Shown here piece by piece: positions 1 to 12,167 of a DNA stretch of 64,000 nucleotides. The position numbers and the translations under genes are program-made. This DNA is from Phyllostachys edulis (lineage: Eukaryota > Streptophyta > Magnoliopsida > Poales > Poaceae), in assembly GCA_036346405.1 (NCBI GenBank), contig CM070562.1, forward strand, positions 77,953,482-78,017,481, read 5' to 3'. Under the pieces are notes generated by a model. That model saw only the letters and a program-made list of their open reading frames with translations, did not search any database and had not been told where the DNA came from. Each line of letters opens with the position of its first letter. Positions within the stretch are counted from its first letter, which is position 1.

Positions 1-2385
1 TGGCTCTAGAGACAACAACAGGTAAAGAAACTCCTCTAATGGTTCTCAAAGCACTCATCCTCTTCTTCCTCTCAATCTTGTCTCTACGGAAGCAGAACTC
101 AACGATATGTCCATCCTTCTTACATAAGGTGCAATAGTACTTGACCTTTTGAGGGGTATGACCTGATGAAGCAGAAGCACCTGTCTTGCTAGAAAGAGTT
201 TGGGCAAAACCCACAGATCTAAAGACAATCTTAGATGGCTCAGGGGGTTCTATCTCAAACAAGCCACTCTCAACAACTCTCGTAATCTTAGGTGGATGGT
301 TCTTGGAATGCTCTAGGGGATCAAAACCTAGGCCACTATTCTTCACACTCACCTTAGATTGATCAAGGATCATGTTTAGGTTCTTCTTCCCACTAATAAA
401 TCTCTCAAGAGTCCTGTTAAGATAGTCATTTTGTTTGGCTAACTCATTACATGAGGCAGACTTATTTGACTTGCTAGCCCTATCATACTTTTCCTTATAG
501 TGAGTTACCTCGGCTTTCAAAACCTCACAAGACACCCAATAATTATCCCTAATCCTGTCCAACTGCTCTTTGAACTTAACTCTAAACGTTTCTTGTATCT
601 TATCTACATTATGCCCAACTTCAGCTCACAAAACACAAAAAGCATAATCAACAATTTTCTTGGAAGCAGTCATGGATATGGATTGTTCAATTTTAGCTTT
701 CTCCTCTAGTGTTTTGTTTAGAGCCTCATTTTCAATTGTGAGCTTAAGACAATTTTCACATGATGCAGATTTAGAGTGAAAGACCATTTCAGTCATTTCT
801 TTCATTTTAGTGCTATTAATCTCACAATATGAGCAAGTGTGACTAGCATCAAATTTCATCAATTCTTTTGTAGCGCTATCCAATTTTAATTCAAGCAAAG
901 CACAATTCGAGCAAGATAAAGGAATAGCGCCTACAGCAGTCACATCTAAAGCAATAGCATTTATGCAAGTATGACTAGGACTCGACTTGAGAGAATCTAG
1001 TTCATCAAAAGCATCTTTCAGTTGATTAGCAATAGAGGAATGAGCAGATTTCAGATTTACTAGTTCATTAAGCAAGCTAGAGCAAGAATCACAATCATCA
1101 GCAGGATTAATGGATTTGAGCCTAACAACTTCTAAGTTCAAGTCATCAATCAAGGTATCCTGTTTCTTAATCGTTTTTGCTTGCTTATTCAGTTTTTGTT
1201 CAGCAAGGACCAAAGCACGTTTCATATCAGCAAGTGAAGGACGTACCTCATCGGGATCACTGAAAAGGTCGTCGTCAGTGGAGGAGTTGACGCCATGGCT
1301 GTCCCTAGCCATGAAGCACATACCGGTGAAGTCCTGGGCCTTCTTCTTGCCATAAGAGTCATCGTCGTCGTCTTCCGTCTCCGAGTCCACATCGCTCATG
1401 TCAACACTCTCAAGAGCGGCAAGGACCCGGCTGACGAACTTGCGATAGTTGGGCTTCTTGACTTTCGCATCCTTGGCTTGAGGACGCCTCCGAGAGTCCT
1501 TCTCCATTTTGCCCTTCAACTTGGGGCACTTGGAGCGAATGTGGTTTGGCTCACCACACTCAAAACAAGTGATGGGGCCACCTCTCCTCCTGTTCCTCAC
1601 TTTGTTGTACAGTCTTGAGAATTTAGTGGATAGGAGGGCAAGGTCATCCTCAGGTAGCTTCTCTAGCTGCTCATCACTCAGAGAATGCAAAGCGGACAAG
1701 GAAAAACTAGATGAGCCAAAATCCAATGAATCAGAAGAACTATCCTTAGATGGGTCGATCACCAAAGCCATCGACTCTATCTTGGGGAGACGCGAGATAA
1801 AGTCAATCTCATGCGTCTTCAACCTAGAGTAGAGCTTATCCATGGTAAGCTCACTCATGATAGTATTGTCATTTGATGGATCTGATCTTCATCCCCCAGA
1901 CCCTTACATCAAGAGCACCCAAGAGTTGGTGTGCATTCTCAGACTCAGTGAAAACAAGATCAACAGCACGAAGATCATGAAGGATCTTGGAAAACCTTCC
2001 CCACAGCTCATCCAAAGACTCACCAGGCTTTTGCTCGATCTTTGAGTATTCTTTCTTGAGCTGGTTCTGTCTCACTTCCTTGATCGTAGTAGAGCCCTCG
2101 TGGTAATCACAGAGAGTCTTCCAGATCTCGTGAGCAGACCTCAAATGAGCCACACGCTCAAACTCAGATCGACTAAGACCTTGGATCAAGAAGTTGCGAG
2201 CTTTGCTATTAGCCTCAACATCTGGAGTGATCATATCGTCATTGGCCGGCACGGCATATGGATTTTTGACCTTAAGCCAAATAACGTGCCCTTGAGTCTC
2301 GATGTAAGCATGCATGCGTGCCTTTCAGTAAGCAAAATCAACTCCATCGAAAACAGGTGGTTTGGTCGAATACTTGTCAGTCGCC
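1..2385 (-). pseudogene. gag of Sirevirus-like copia, disrupted
   Basis: Gag starts at the ATG at 2385 (minus), just after the primer-binding site, and reads MATDKYSTKPPVFDG. It is soon stopped by a TGA in place of a Trp codon near 2330. The 2315-1869 segment matches the UBN2/DUF4219-type gag domain (GESLDELWGRFSKILHDLR). A frameshift at about 1860 leads into 1858-626. That part holds the CCHC zinc knuckle CFECGEPNHIRSKC near 1570-1525, acidic serine-rich linkers and a coiled-coil-like region with repeated CxxC pairs (SCSNC, HTCSYC). A stop at 626 is followed by more gag in another frame, with a second CxxC-x4-H-x4-C motif (CTLCKKDGHIVEFC) at about 105-150. Gag forms the retroelement particle and binds RNA. 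With at least three lesions it is not expected to be functional. The family is certain; the lineage is inferred. Confidence 0.85.
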
Positions 2386-2429
2386 ATGGCTCCAAAGACC
2401 GGTTAAGATCTATGAGAACAGCTAACCGG

Positions 2430-2441
2430 GCTCTGATACCA
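2430..2441 (-). promoter_or_regulatory. Primer-binding site (initiator tRNA-Met type)
   Basis: The minus strand reads TGGTATCAGAGC, the standard plant Ty1/copia primer-binding site complementary to the 3' end of initiator tRNA-Met. It lies 2 bp inside the LTR end. It fixes both the orientation of the element and the LTR boundary. Confidence 0.9.
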
Positions 2442-2443
2442 AT

Positions 2444-4361
2444 TGTTGGACCGAAAAGGCGACTAGAGGGGGGGGGTGAATAGGAGCACGATCACTTTTT
2501 CACCTTAATTGAATTCAATATCAATTTCACTCCAGCAGCTATGAAAGCTATGAATATCAATAAGCAAGCACCGCAGAAGACTTGTATTGAATCCAATCTA
2601 AACCCCAAAGCAAAAGCTTTTTCTCAAAATCCAGTTGTTTTCAATCTACAGTGCACTACCAATTTTTAATTGTTTTTCTCTCTACACGTATAACATGCAT
2701 GCAAACCACTAGTGATCACCCAAGAATCAGCATGTAAATTGAAACCAGCAGATCAAGTAATCATGAATACAAACCACTAGTAATGATCCAATGAAAAATC
2801 TTACTTCACGTCGGCAGGACACGGCTAAGCAAGCTCCAGCCCCAGGCGCATCTCACGGCTCCAACCACAGTAGGCAAAAAGCTACGGCCGCCGCTTGCTA
2901 TACGCCTTCAAGGCGTGCCGTCTCCTATCCGCTCAATCGAGGCCACCACAAGCACGCACAAAAGCTATGACTAAAGGCAATCAATACACCTAAAGCAAGC
3001 ACATGAATCTTTTGTTTATTACCTCCATAGCACAAGCCAAAAGCTTCGGCTGCTAGCTAATTAGCGAATCACAAATGCTCAAGATCGGACAAGCAAAAAC
3101 ACGGCACACGAAATCGCAGTGCAGAAAAAGATCAAGCGCTGGAAGCAATTAGTAGATGGCAATCTTTTTCTCAAAGCAAATACATCTACTTTTATCTCTC
3201 ATGGACAAAACACCACACAGCCTCTAGCAATAAACAAATATAAATTCAATGCAAAAGCTTTGTGTTCCACAAACCGATGGGACAAGCAAAAAGCTACAGC
3301 CGCCTTCAAGGTCAATCCACTCACACGCATAAGGCAAAAAACGGCGATCAACTATAGCCACCGCAAGCCTATGCAGCCGCCGGCCCTTACTTTTTCTGTC
3401 TACCGATGACTCTACAAGCCGCCGCCGAGGGCTCCTATTTTCTGCGGGGGACTCACAGACGTCCCATCTCTAGATCCTTTTATAAGACAGCCACCAACCC
3501 TAAAAACTTTTTAGAATTGGAGCTTCTAGAAGGTTAAACCCTAATGGGCTTCAGTTAAGGCCCAACATCAACGAGTCACACACGCACGTATTTTAAAGCA
3601 TCATCTTCACTTCTCTTGACCTAATCCGTTTCACCACGCTCCGTCTTGCGCCGCGGGTTGTCAAAAGTCACAAAGGCGGTATTTGGTGAAATTACCAAAA
3701 TACCCCTTCTCGATCCTTCTCCGAAGACCGAGTCCAATCCTGTTGAAGCAATCGCCTACTTCGCCACGTGTAGGTTGATCAACGGCTCTCATCATGTCGG
3801 CAAGTCTCTCCCGTCCGAATCCCATCGGAACCTCCAAGGCACTTGCACCGACCCCCGTGCCGCTTGATCCAACCCGTCGAACCGAACTGCCCATTCGATC
3901 ATCCTCGTCCATTCTGCGCCATGCTTGAGTCACCTGACCTCACCCGGCATCCATGATCGTTCTGGACCTCAGCTCTCCAAGCTTAGTCCCGATCCTCCTC
4001 GCCGTTGACCATCGTTGACCTACAAGCCACCTGCATAGCAATAGACAAGCAAACTCGAATCCGGGAACAAGTTCTTCACAACTTGACCCACTTTAGCCAA
4101 AACATGCAATATGCAACACATATGCATTAACAAACATGGATATGACATATCCCATAATCAATTTGCTAATAATATCACAACTTCGGCACAAAATCGGTCG
4201 TATGGCGATTCATTGGCGGTCGGACCGCGCTAGGCGGTCGACAGCTTATACTGTCGACCCTTTTAAACTTTCGCAAAAAAGCATGAGACTTCAAACCAAA
4301 AGCAACATTGCCAATTGTTTCATCATCCTAAGATCATGGGCATATCCCCATGATATCCACA
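2444..4361 (-). repeat. 5' LTR of the minus-strand copia element
   Basis: On the minus strand the LTR starts TGTGGATATCATGGGGATAT and ends CAACA directly before the primer-binding site. It aligns with 22236-24047, especially at both ends and over 3590-3720 versus 22990-23110. The two differ clearly in length (1918 vs 1812 bp) and over the first 350 bp, so they belong to different subfamilies and are not the two LTRs of one insertion. A TATA-like TTATAAAAGG (minus strand) lies at 3474-3484. Inverted GGTCGAC/GTCGACC-type motifs near 4210-4260 recall the palindromic LTR motifs described for Sireviruses. Confidence 0.85.
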
Positions 4362-6814
4362 GACAAATTCATCTCGAAGGACGTCGCTCTTGTGGACAAG
4401 CTAAGGTACAACTTGTTTTCTGTCTCACAGCTTCTTGATGATGGCTATGAGACTAGATTTAAGAAAAATATTTGTCGTGTACTTGATTCAGCTGGTGAGC
4501 TTGTTTTTGAGATTTCTAGAGTTGGTAGGATTTTTGGAGCTGATTTTTTTGAATCTCTTGCTGGATCTCTCAAGTGTTTAATTGCATCTTCTTCTGAGTT
4601 CTGACTTTGGCACCGACATTTGGGGCACATTGGTTTTGATCATTTGACGCGAGTTAGCAGCCATGATCTCATGAGAGGTTTGCCCAAACTCAAAGCTGTC
4701 AAGGATGCTGTATGTGCGCCCTGTAGGCATGGCAAGTAAGTTGCCGCCTCACACCCTTCATTGACTATGGTCACGACTGACGGAACGGGACAGTTGCTTC
4801 ACATGGATACTGTTGGTCCTACTAGGGTTCGGTCAGTCGGTGGCAAATGATATATTCTTGTCATAGTCGATGATTTTTCGAGATACTCTTGGGTGTTCTT
4901 TCTTGCTTCGAAGGATGAAGCTTTTGATCATTTTCATGATCTTGTTCTTAACAGTTTTGAACTCCCCGGTGCCACGAGGCGATTAGCGATGACAATGGCA
5001 CAGAGTTCAAGAATGCATTATTTGTCTCTTCTCCACACGTCCCTCAACAAAATGGCGTGGTGGAAAGGAAGAATAGAACCTTAGTCGAGATGGCTAGGAC
5101 GATGTTAGATGAGTATAGCACTCCGAGGAGGTTTTGGGCCGAAGCTAGTGCTACAACTTGCCATATTGGCAATCGTGTCTGCTTGAGACCGTCTTTGGGC
5201 AAGACATCTTATGATCTTCGTTTTGGTAGAAAACCCTCTGTTTCTCATTTTCGAGTTTTTGGAGCTAAGTGTTTCATTCTCAAGATAGGAAACCTAGATA
5301 AATTTGAGTCAAGAACTTCTGATGGTTTATTTCTAGGTTATCCTGCACATTCGAGGGGTTTTCGGGTTTTTAATGTTGAGACTAATGTTGTTCAGGAGAC
5401 ATACAATGTCACCTTTGATGAGACTAGCTCTAGAGCTAGATCAGATATTTCAGGTGACACACAGGCGACTGAGAGCATCTTTGTAGAGGAAGATGATGAT
5501 AAAGTCGATGATGCTCTTCCACTTGCTGCTGATGCTCCTATCCCAGCTCAAGAACGTGCTTCGACTACTTCACCTTCAGTTGAGGCTCCTACTGCATCTT
5601 TATCATCAGCAGTACCTACGGAGGTCAAAGAGATACTGTCTCCCCTGGGCGCTCCACTTCATATTCAGAGGCATCACCCTCCGGATCAAATGATTGGTCA
5701 TCTTCATGAGCGAGCCACTCGCTCCAGGTATCACGATCCGAGTCTCTACTCCCATTTTGCATTTGTTGCTTCTTTCGAACCCCGCGATATATCACATGCT
5801 TTATCTGATTCTAGCTAGGTTAATGACATGCATAAGGAGTTAGAGAACTTTGAGAGGAATAAGGTCTGGAACCTAGTAGAGCCTCCTAGTGGTCATAAGG
5901 AACCCATTGGGTGTTCAAAAACAAACAAAGTGAGGATGGTTCTGTGGTTAGAAACAAGGCTAGATTCGTAGCTCATAGTTTTAGCCAAGTTGAGGGGTTA
6001 GACTTTGATGAAACCTTTGCTCCTGTTGCTAGATTAGAAGTCATTTGCATTCTGCTTGCATTTGCTGCATCTAAGGGCTTTAGGCTGCACCAGATGGATG
6101 TCAAGAGTGCATTTCTGAATAGTTATATAGAAGAGGAAGTGTATGTTAGGCAACCCCCAAGCTTTGAGAATTCTAAGCATCCTCATCATGTTTTCAAGCT
6201 ATCCAAACCCTTGTATGGTCTTAAGCAAGCCCCTAGAGCCTGGTATGATAGACTTAAGACCTTGTAACTTAAGAATAATTTTGAGATGGGTAAGGTAGAC
6301 AAGACTCTATTCATTCTTAGGCATAGCAGTGACTTCTTGCTTGCTCAGATTTACGTAGATGATATTATCTTTGGTGGTTCTTCTTATGCTCTTGTTTTTA
6401 GGTTTTTTGAGACCATGTCCAGAGAATTTGAGATGAGTATAATGGGAGAGCTCAACTATTTTCTGGGGCTTCAAATCAAGTAATGCAAGGAAGGGATCTT
6501 TATCCATTAAACGAAGTACACCAAGGATTTTCTGAAGTGCTTCGAGATGGGTGACTGCAAGTCGATCGCCACTCCCATGGCGACTTCGACTATTTTGGAT
6601 CCAGACGAGGAAGGAGAAGCCGTGGATCAATGTGAGTACCGCAGCATGATCGGCTCCCTTCTTTACCTGACGGCCTCAAGACCGGACATCCACTTCGCGG
6701 TCTGCCTCTGTGCGAGGTTTCAGGTGTCTCCGAGGACTTCACATCGCCAAGCCGTTAAGCGTATTTTCAGGTACCTTCACTCTACCCTCCAGTATGGCAT
6801 TTGGTATTCCTGCT
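4362..6814 (+). pseudogene. copia pol: integrase, reverse transcriptase and start of RNase H, disrupted
   Basis: The fragment starts inside pol, upstream of integrase. Integrase shows the zinc-binding region (LWHRHLGHIGFDH near 4607-4645, then CAPCRHGK near 4715-4737). It also shows the catalytic region with LLHMDTVGP near 4800, DDNGTEF near 4990 in a shifted frame, and VVERKNRTL near 5060. The GKTSYDLRFGRKPS region follows at 5200. Reverse transcriptase starts near 5905 (GEDGSVVRNKARFVA-like, here with ED after S), has MDVKSAFLN at 6097 and the catalytic YVDD at 6354. RNase H begins near 6625 and is cut at 6814 by the gypsy insertion. Stops at 4602, 4739, 4848, 5818 and 6267, plus frameshifts, make it a pseudogene. 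The order integrase before RT is diagnostic of Ty1/copia. Confidence 0.9.
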
Positions 6815-7553
6815 TGTCGGTGTTTTAGAACCGAACTTACGTAAAGATTGTTTGATTCGGGGGGTCTCCTAGAATAGAATCATACAGAGAGATTGACACG
6901 GGAATTTTTATACAGGTTCGGGCCTTCTCAGGAGAGAATAACAACCCTACTCTGTGTGTGTATGGTATTGAGTGTATCTTGAACAATCGGGGAAAAACTA
7001 AGACTATTACAGATAGTGCTTGTATTCTGATGGCTCCTCTTCCTCCCTTTCTCTAGTTGCCGCCTTTTATAGTGCGTGAAGGAGGCGGCAAGCATTACTC
7101 GTAAAGCGGCGCCTCATCACCTCTGTGAAGGCGCATGTTGGTAGTAATTACCGGTGTATTAATTCCTCCACGTCGCTCAATGACTATATACGAGAGATAA
7201 TGGGGTATTACGTGCCATTATTACGTAGAATAACAAACGTATGATGATTGTTTGAATCCTTAATCAATAAGACCCACTTGTCTGCGCAGGTTCATTTGAT
7301 TATAAGGTGGTCGTGGCTGACCTAGTCGTAGAGGAATCTACAACTATAAGGTAGTCGTAGCAAGACTTACGACTATGGGATAGTCGTAGCATAACTTACG
7401 ACTATGGGGGTGGTCGTAGAAGAACTTACGACCATCCATTTGGTTCTTCCTTCATAACATTAAAGGGTACACTCGGGGTTCACATGACATCATATTTATC
7501 TATAATAAAAATTATAGATAAAAGGTAAAATGAGGATTATTATATCCTCGTCA
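6815..7553 (-). repeat. 3' LTR of the gypsy element
   Basis: The 739-bp LTR starts TGTCGGTGTTTTAGAACCGA and ends CTCGTCA as read on the plus strand. A TATA-like CTATAAAAGG (minus strand) lies at 7063-7072. The segment 7312-7437 contains five short inverted units of the form GTCGTAG...CTTACGAC. It matches 19335-20066 almost base for base, with scattered small indels. Confidence 0.93.
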
Positions 7554-7971
7554 TCTAGCCTGACTTCAAGTGAAAGCAACTTACTTGGTAAAGGGTTCTA
7601 GATGGTCTTCACGATCATGAGAGGATCGTGAAAATAATCGAAGGAAAAACTCTTCGATTGTATACTACTTTGACCGAAATGTGCTTGGTCAAGAAAATTG
7701 CTTACGACTATCAAGTGGTCGTAAAAGCATTTCTACGATCACAAGGTGGTCGTAGTATAGTGATCGGAAGAAGGAACTTTCCGATTATTATTTCCTTTGG
7801 TTGAAAAGATCTAACCAAGGAAGTAATTTACGCTTGAGATGTAGCATAAACCTGAATTTCTCGAGCGGACACTGGGAATCTCAAGCGGCGCTTGAATTAG
7901 CTTTGTCTGTTGAAGCGGTTCGAGGCGGTGGCGACCCTTGGAATATCACGCCTCGGCTTAAGGTGCTGTGA

Positions 7972-7980
7972 TTATATATA
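7972..7980 (+). promoter_or_regulatory. TATA box for the antisense gene in the gypsy element
   Basis: The plus strand has TTATATATA about 190 bp upstream of the ATG at 8173. It lies between the 3' LTR and the antisense gene, so that gene may have its own internal promoter and need not depend on LTR transcription. This is inferred from sequence and position only. Confidence 0.45.
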
Positions 7981-8083
7981 CTCACCGGAGGGTAAAACCT
8001 AAGATCTTACTTTTCCCCAAATTGCTCTCTTTGTTCTTCAAGCTCTTGCCTTCTCGCTTGTAGAAGTCGTTCTTGCCTTCTCA

Positions 8084-11000
8084 TTGCCACTCCAATTGTG
8101 CCCTCTTTTTGACCCAAAATTTCTGTTTCGAGAGAGATGGCCAGAAAGTTTCGAGTGGGAAGAGTCGGAGATGGATCTTGAAGATTCAAGCCCTAGTTGT
8201 CGCCGGGAAGATTCAGAGAAGACTCTTGTGAAATGGCTTAGGCATTTGGGCAAGATTGGCCGTCGAGGAGAATGGGCAAATTCCGTCTTCGGGCTTATTG
8301 TGAGTGTGGCCTTATTTGCTGCTCACCCCTTTCTCACCGTTGTGCTCGAGCATTTTGGGGTGGAGTTAGTGAACCTTGGTCCTAACTCCATCACCATCTT
8401 GGCGTTTTAAATATATTTGTGCGGCGTGCACAGGAATTCCGGCGGACCTTGAGCTTTTCCAATATTTCTATGGAATGTCTCGGCAAGCGGGATTCTTTGG
8501 AAGTTGTGGTCTAAAACTCCTGACGGAAGTCGAGGAGTATATTCAGAGTTTCACCCGGTCTTCGTGGCGGGATGGAGGAAGAGGTGGTTTCTTGGAAAGT
8601 CACCTCGAAGACAACCTCTCTTCGTGGGAAAGGTGAAAAAGAAATCTTCATGGGATTCGATTCACGAAGATATCGGTAGGATTGCCCCTTATGTTCAAGC
8701 TATCAAGGACTTGAAGAAGGAAGGGCTGACCGAATGGCATGTGGTGAAAGATTTCATCACACACGAATTAGTCCTTTGAAGAAGCGAGCATCCCTATGTG
8801 GAGATACTCGGGGCTATGAGACCCAACCGGGGACTACAACGAGGGTAAGTGAATTTTCGACTTAGCTCTCGGTTTGGTCTTTCTGCAAAGTTGTTTAAAA
8901 GATGCCTTTATCTGTTTGAACATATCTTTCACCAGCGGAGATTGACGTTAGAATCAAACTCGTTTGTGAGAAGTCTCCGCCACTTAGTGTGGCGGTTCCT
9001 AAAATCCTTGCGATCGTATCATGAGAGGAAAGGATGGTTCGCCTAAAGGTGTCGATAGTTGATTTTATCTTTAAGACTTTATAGTCGTAGAAAGAACTTA
9101 CGACTAGAGAAATGTTGTAGAAAAAACTTACAACTTAGTCGTGACCGTAGGAAAACTTACGGTCGAGGAAAGGTCGTAGAAAAACTTACGACTTGATACT
9201 GGTCGTAGAAAATCTTACGACCAGTTAGTAATTCTTCTCTTTCTGTTTTGCTTTACAGAAAGTAGGCATGGAAAATCGTCGAGATGATGAAGAAGGCATC
9301 TTGATAACCATCGGTGCGGGGTTGACAAAGGACAAAGGCTCGGCTCCTTCGTCCAAGAGGCGTCGACTTTTAAGGAGTGGCGACAAAGGAGGCGAGCTCG
9401 AGTTCTAGCCCTTCGACCAGATCCTCTGCAAAGCTTGTGGCAAACATAGCCGTAACTGAAGCCGAGGCTAAAATAGCTGAAGTGGAGGAGGTCGAAGTAG
9501 CTGAACCTCTAAAGCGCAAACCTCGCAAGGCCAAGGTACCCTTCTATTATGACAAAAAATCTTTTCGCGGTTTACCACTCCTGGTTTTGTTAAGCACTTG
9601 GAAAAGGAGGCTGGAAGGATTTTATGTTTTTGTGAAGGATAATACCGCTCGATGAGAGCCTATGGTTGATGGCAATCTTTGCTCTTGGAGTGGTCGAGAC
9701 TGATCTTGGCCATCCAGAAAGTCAGGAGACCAGAGAGATGGTCCCTGTTCAAAATCCACGACTAGACGTGGTCGTGGCTAAGCCCATTCTTCAACTCGAA
9801 CTTCGACCAGAAGTGGTCGTAGAGAAGAAGAAATCTTCCGTTGGGAAAGTGACTCCCAAATTCCTGTTTAGGTCCAAGGTGCAGAGGTATGTGAAATATA
9901 CTAAAGTGTAAAACGAATTTACCTTTTTCCTTTTCACAACATGAATTGCTTTCCTTTTCTTTGTTTTTAGCCCGACTCCTTGACCCGAGAATGCTTCCGC
10001 TGAGAAGCCTATTGCTACCTCTCCATTTCTTGGAGAGACAACAAGGAAGTGGTCGAGGATCATCCTCGGCCGGTGGTAGAGGAAGTCGTGGCGCTGAAGT
10101 GGTTACAACAACCAATGAGGTACTGTTGTACCCGATGGTAGCGGCTACAACCTCTGAAGTAGCGATGGTGACCACAGAGATGGTCGTGGAGACTCCAAGC
10201 GAGAAATGCGACCCCGAGATGGTCGTGAAAGCTCCGACAACATTGCGACTCTTGAGGCGGTCGCCACGACCTAACCGAGATGGTCGTGGATAGAACAGAG
10301 GCAGCTGCGAAGCCTCTGGTCAAGATGGTGGCGATTACGTCACCGTCTTGGGAAAGGAGATCGTTGCGAGACGTTCCTCCGGTACCCAAAGCGAAATTCT
10401 GAGAATCGGAAGAAGAAGAGTATTTCAACCTGCGCCGACTTCTTTGGGCCTGCTTCCATCGTAGGGTCTTACGCTTTCGGATCTCACGATCGAGTCCCCA
10501 TCCCAACGATATTCCCAATAGAGGGATACCTTTGATAATGAGCGTCTTGAGAAGGTTTGGTGGGACCAAGTCACGAGGTTGACAAAAGTGAAGATCCGAG
10601 GCTGATTTACTCGATGTTTGCTCGATCAACCATGAATGTAAGTACTTAATCGTACTTATATATATATAGATATAATCTTCTCTTGTTTCTCACTGTCTTT
10701 TCATCTTGCAGAAAGCCATAGAGCAAATTGCTGTTGTCGGTGAATATCATCGACAACTTCTAGAAACTATGACAGAAAGAGGAACTCGCAAGCAGTAGAG
10801 AGGTGGTAAGTCCTTTGCTATTCATAGTCACCTTGGATTTGACTACTTATATAGTGCTTACGGATTTGTCATGGAAAAACTCACGACTAGGTAATGGTCG
10901 TAAAAGACTTATGACCCGATGGCTTTGTCGTAGAAGAACTTACGACTAGGTCAATGGTTGTAGAAGAACTTACAATCGATTGACCCATGCTCATGTCCTT

Positions 11001-11944
11001 TGTTATCCTTTGCGGGTTAAGCAGTGGCGCTAAGACTTAAGCCGACTCGCTCGATTATGAAAAGAGGAGTCGAAAAAGTTTAGGAAGAGGTATTAGACCT
11101 CCGGAAAAAGCTTAAAAAGCTAACTCTGCAACCATGAAGTCGCAGGAAAAATTAAGCGATGAAGTCTTGAACTTAAGGCTGCTTATATCTTTGATCTTTA
11201 CCTAACTCTTGCTTCTTTTCGAGAAAAAGAAGGCGAGGCGAAAAAGCTCGAGAATGAAGTTAGAGAAAACTTGATTATTCACGAGCTTACTCGTATGTCC
11301 AAAAATAAAGATCAAAACCTTGAGACGCCGAGAACTTCGAATATCAAGTAAGTAATTCTTTACTGCAGTCCTTCTGAGTTATTTCCTTTTCTCACTTCCA
11401 CTTCCTTTCTAGCAATGGACGTTAAATTGAGAGAACTTGAGATCGAAATCGCGGATAAAGCCGTGATTTATAACGAGCAAATCCTTATTGCAAAGAAGAA
11501 TGTAGAGGATATTGTATCATGGGAGAAAAAGTATCTTTGAGACCGTTGCTTCCCATAATGAAGAGGTCAAGAAGTTGGATTCTCAACTAGTGGGTAAGAA
11601 ATTCTTTTACCCGTGATTATTTTTGTTTTCTTTTTCCTCTAGGAGTTTATTTTTGTTTGACCAATCTTATTTCTTCAGAGCAAGTGGTCGAAAACAAAAA
11701 GCTCATGAGCTTCGACTTGTACCCAACAGAGATGGAAGCAATGAAGATTAAACTTCAAGGAAACATCACGCTCCTGAACAATGTGCTTGGTGAGCTACAT
11801 AGTGAGGGAAAGACTCCTCAAGATGATACAATAGCTGCTCACACAAGTACCATTGGGGATCAAGTCGGGATTTTGCAAGATCTGGTGACCACTCTGAAGG
11901 CCAACCAAGCTGAATCGATAAAGGAGGCGGTCGAACTGCGATAA
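8084..11944 (+). CDS. Antisense gene in the gypsy element, Transposase_28-like domain, probably seven exons
   Basis: Proposed exons are 8084-8844, 9259-9896, 9971-10637, 10712-10805, 11025-11347, 11413-11593 and 11679-11944. Each boundary has a GT donor (mostly GTAAGT or GTAAG) and an AG acceptor. Exon 1 reads MDLEDSSPSCRRED from about 8173, then FLTVVLEHFGVELVNLGPNS. That resembles the putative gypsy-type transposon domain (Pfam Transposase_28), as do LFQYFYGMSRQAGFFG and WRKRWFLGK. Exon 2 is basic and low in complexity (KRKPRKAKV). The last exon is helical and probably coiled coil (EMEAMKIKLQGNITLL) and ends at TAA 11942-11944. One-base frame changes near 8408 and 8510 and a stop near 8779 show decay in this copy. 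The function is unknown. The first ATG is uncertain (8084, 8137 or 8173). Confidence 0.6.
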
Positions 11945-12167
11945 GTTATGCATTAGCAAAACTTAAAGCTCATGACCCCAACCTTAATGTGCAACCACTC
12001 GGCCGACTTCAAGCGCTCTGAAGCGAAGGAAGGCGTCGATGGAGGAGATGCAATCATTGTTAGTAGGAAAGTTTGAGAGGAGATGCGGTTGGGCTCTCCT
12101 CTTGAGTAGTCTGTAATGAACTTGTGAAACACAGTCTTTTGTTGATGTAATCCATCTTGTTCCCTGC

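Larger units (their letters stand above)
1..4361 (-). mobile_element. Sirevirus-like Ty1/copia retrotransposon, 5' part (LTR, PBS, gag)
   Basis: The element runs right to left: LTR 4361-2444, primer-binding site 2441-2430, then gag from 2385 to the window edge. Its protease, integrase and RT would lie left of position 1. The lineage call rests on the long LTR of about 1.9 kb, the long gag with a zinc knuckle plus a second Cys/His motif, and the similarity of its LTR to the one at 22236-24047. At 4361/4362 the LTR abuts the pol gene of a plus-strand relative, so this element most simply inserted into that relative. The left insertion junction is outside the window, so the target duplication (probably GACAA, 4362-4366) cannot be confirmed. 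Confidence 0.85.

Noticed and set aside
9060..9230. CRISPR-like array from the regularly spaced GTCGTA repeats
   Set aside because: The units are short hairpins with tiny variable loops inside a plant retrotransposon intron. There are no unique spacers or cas genes.
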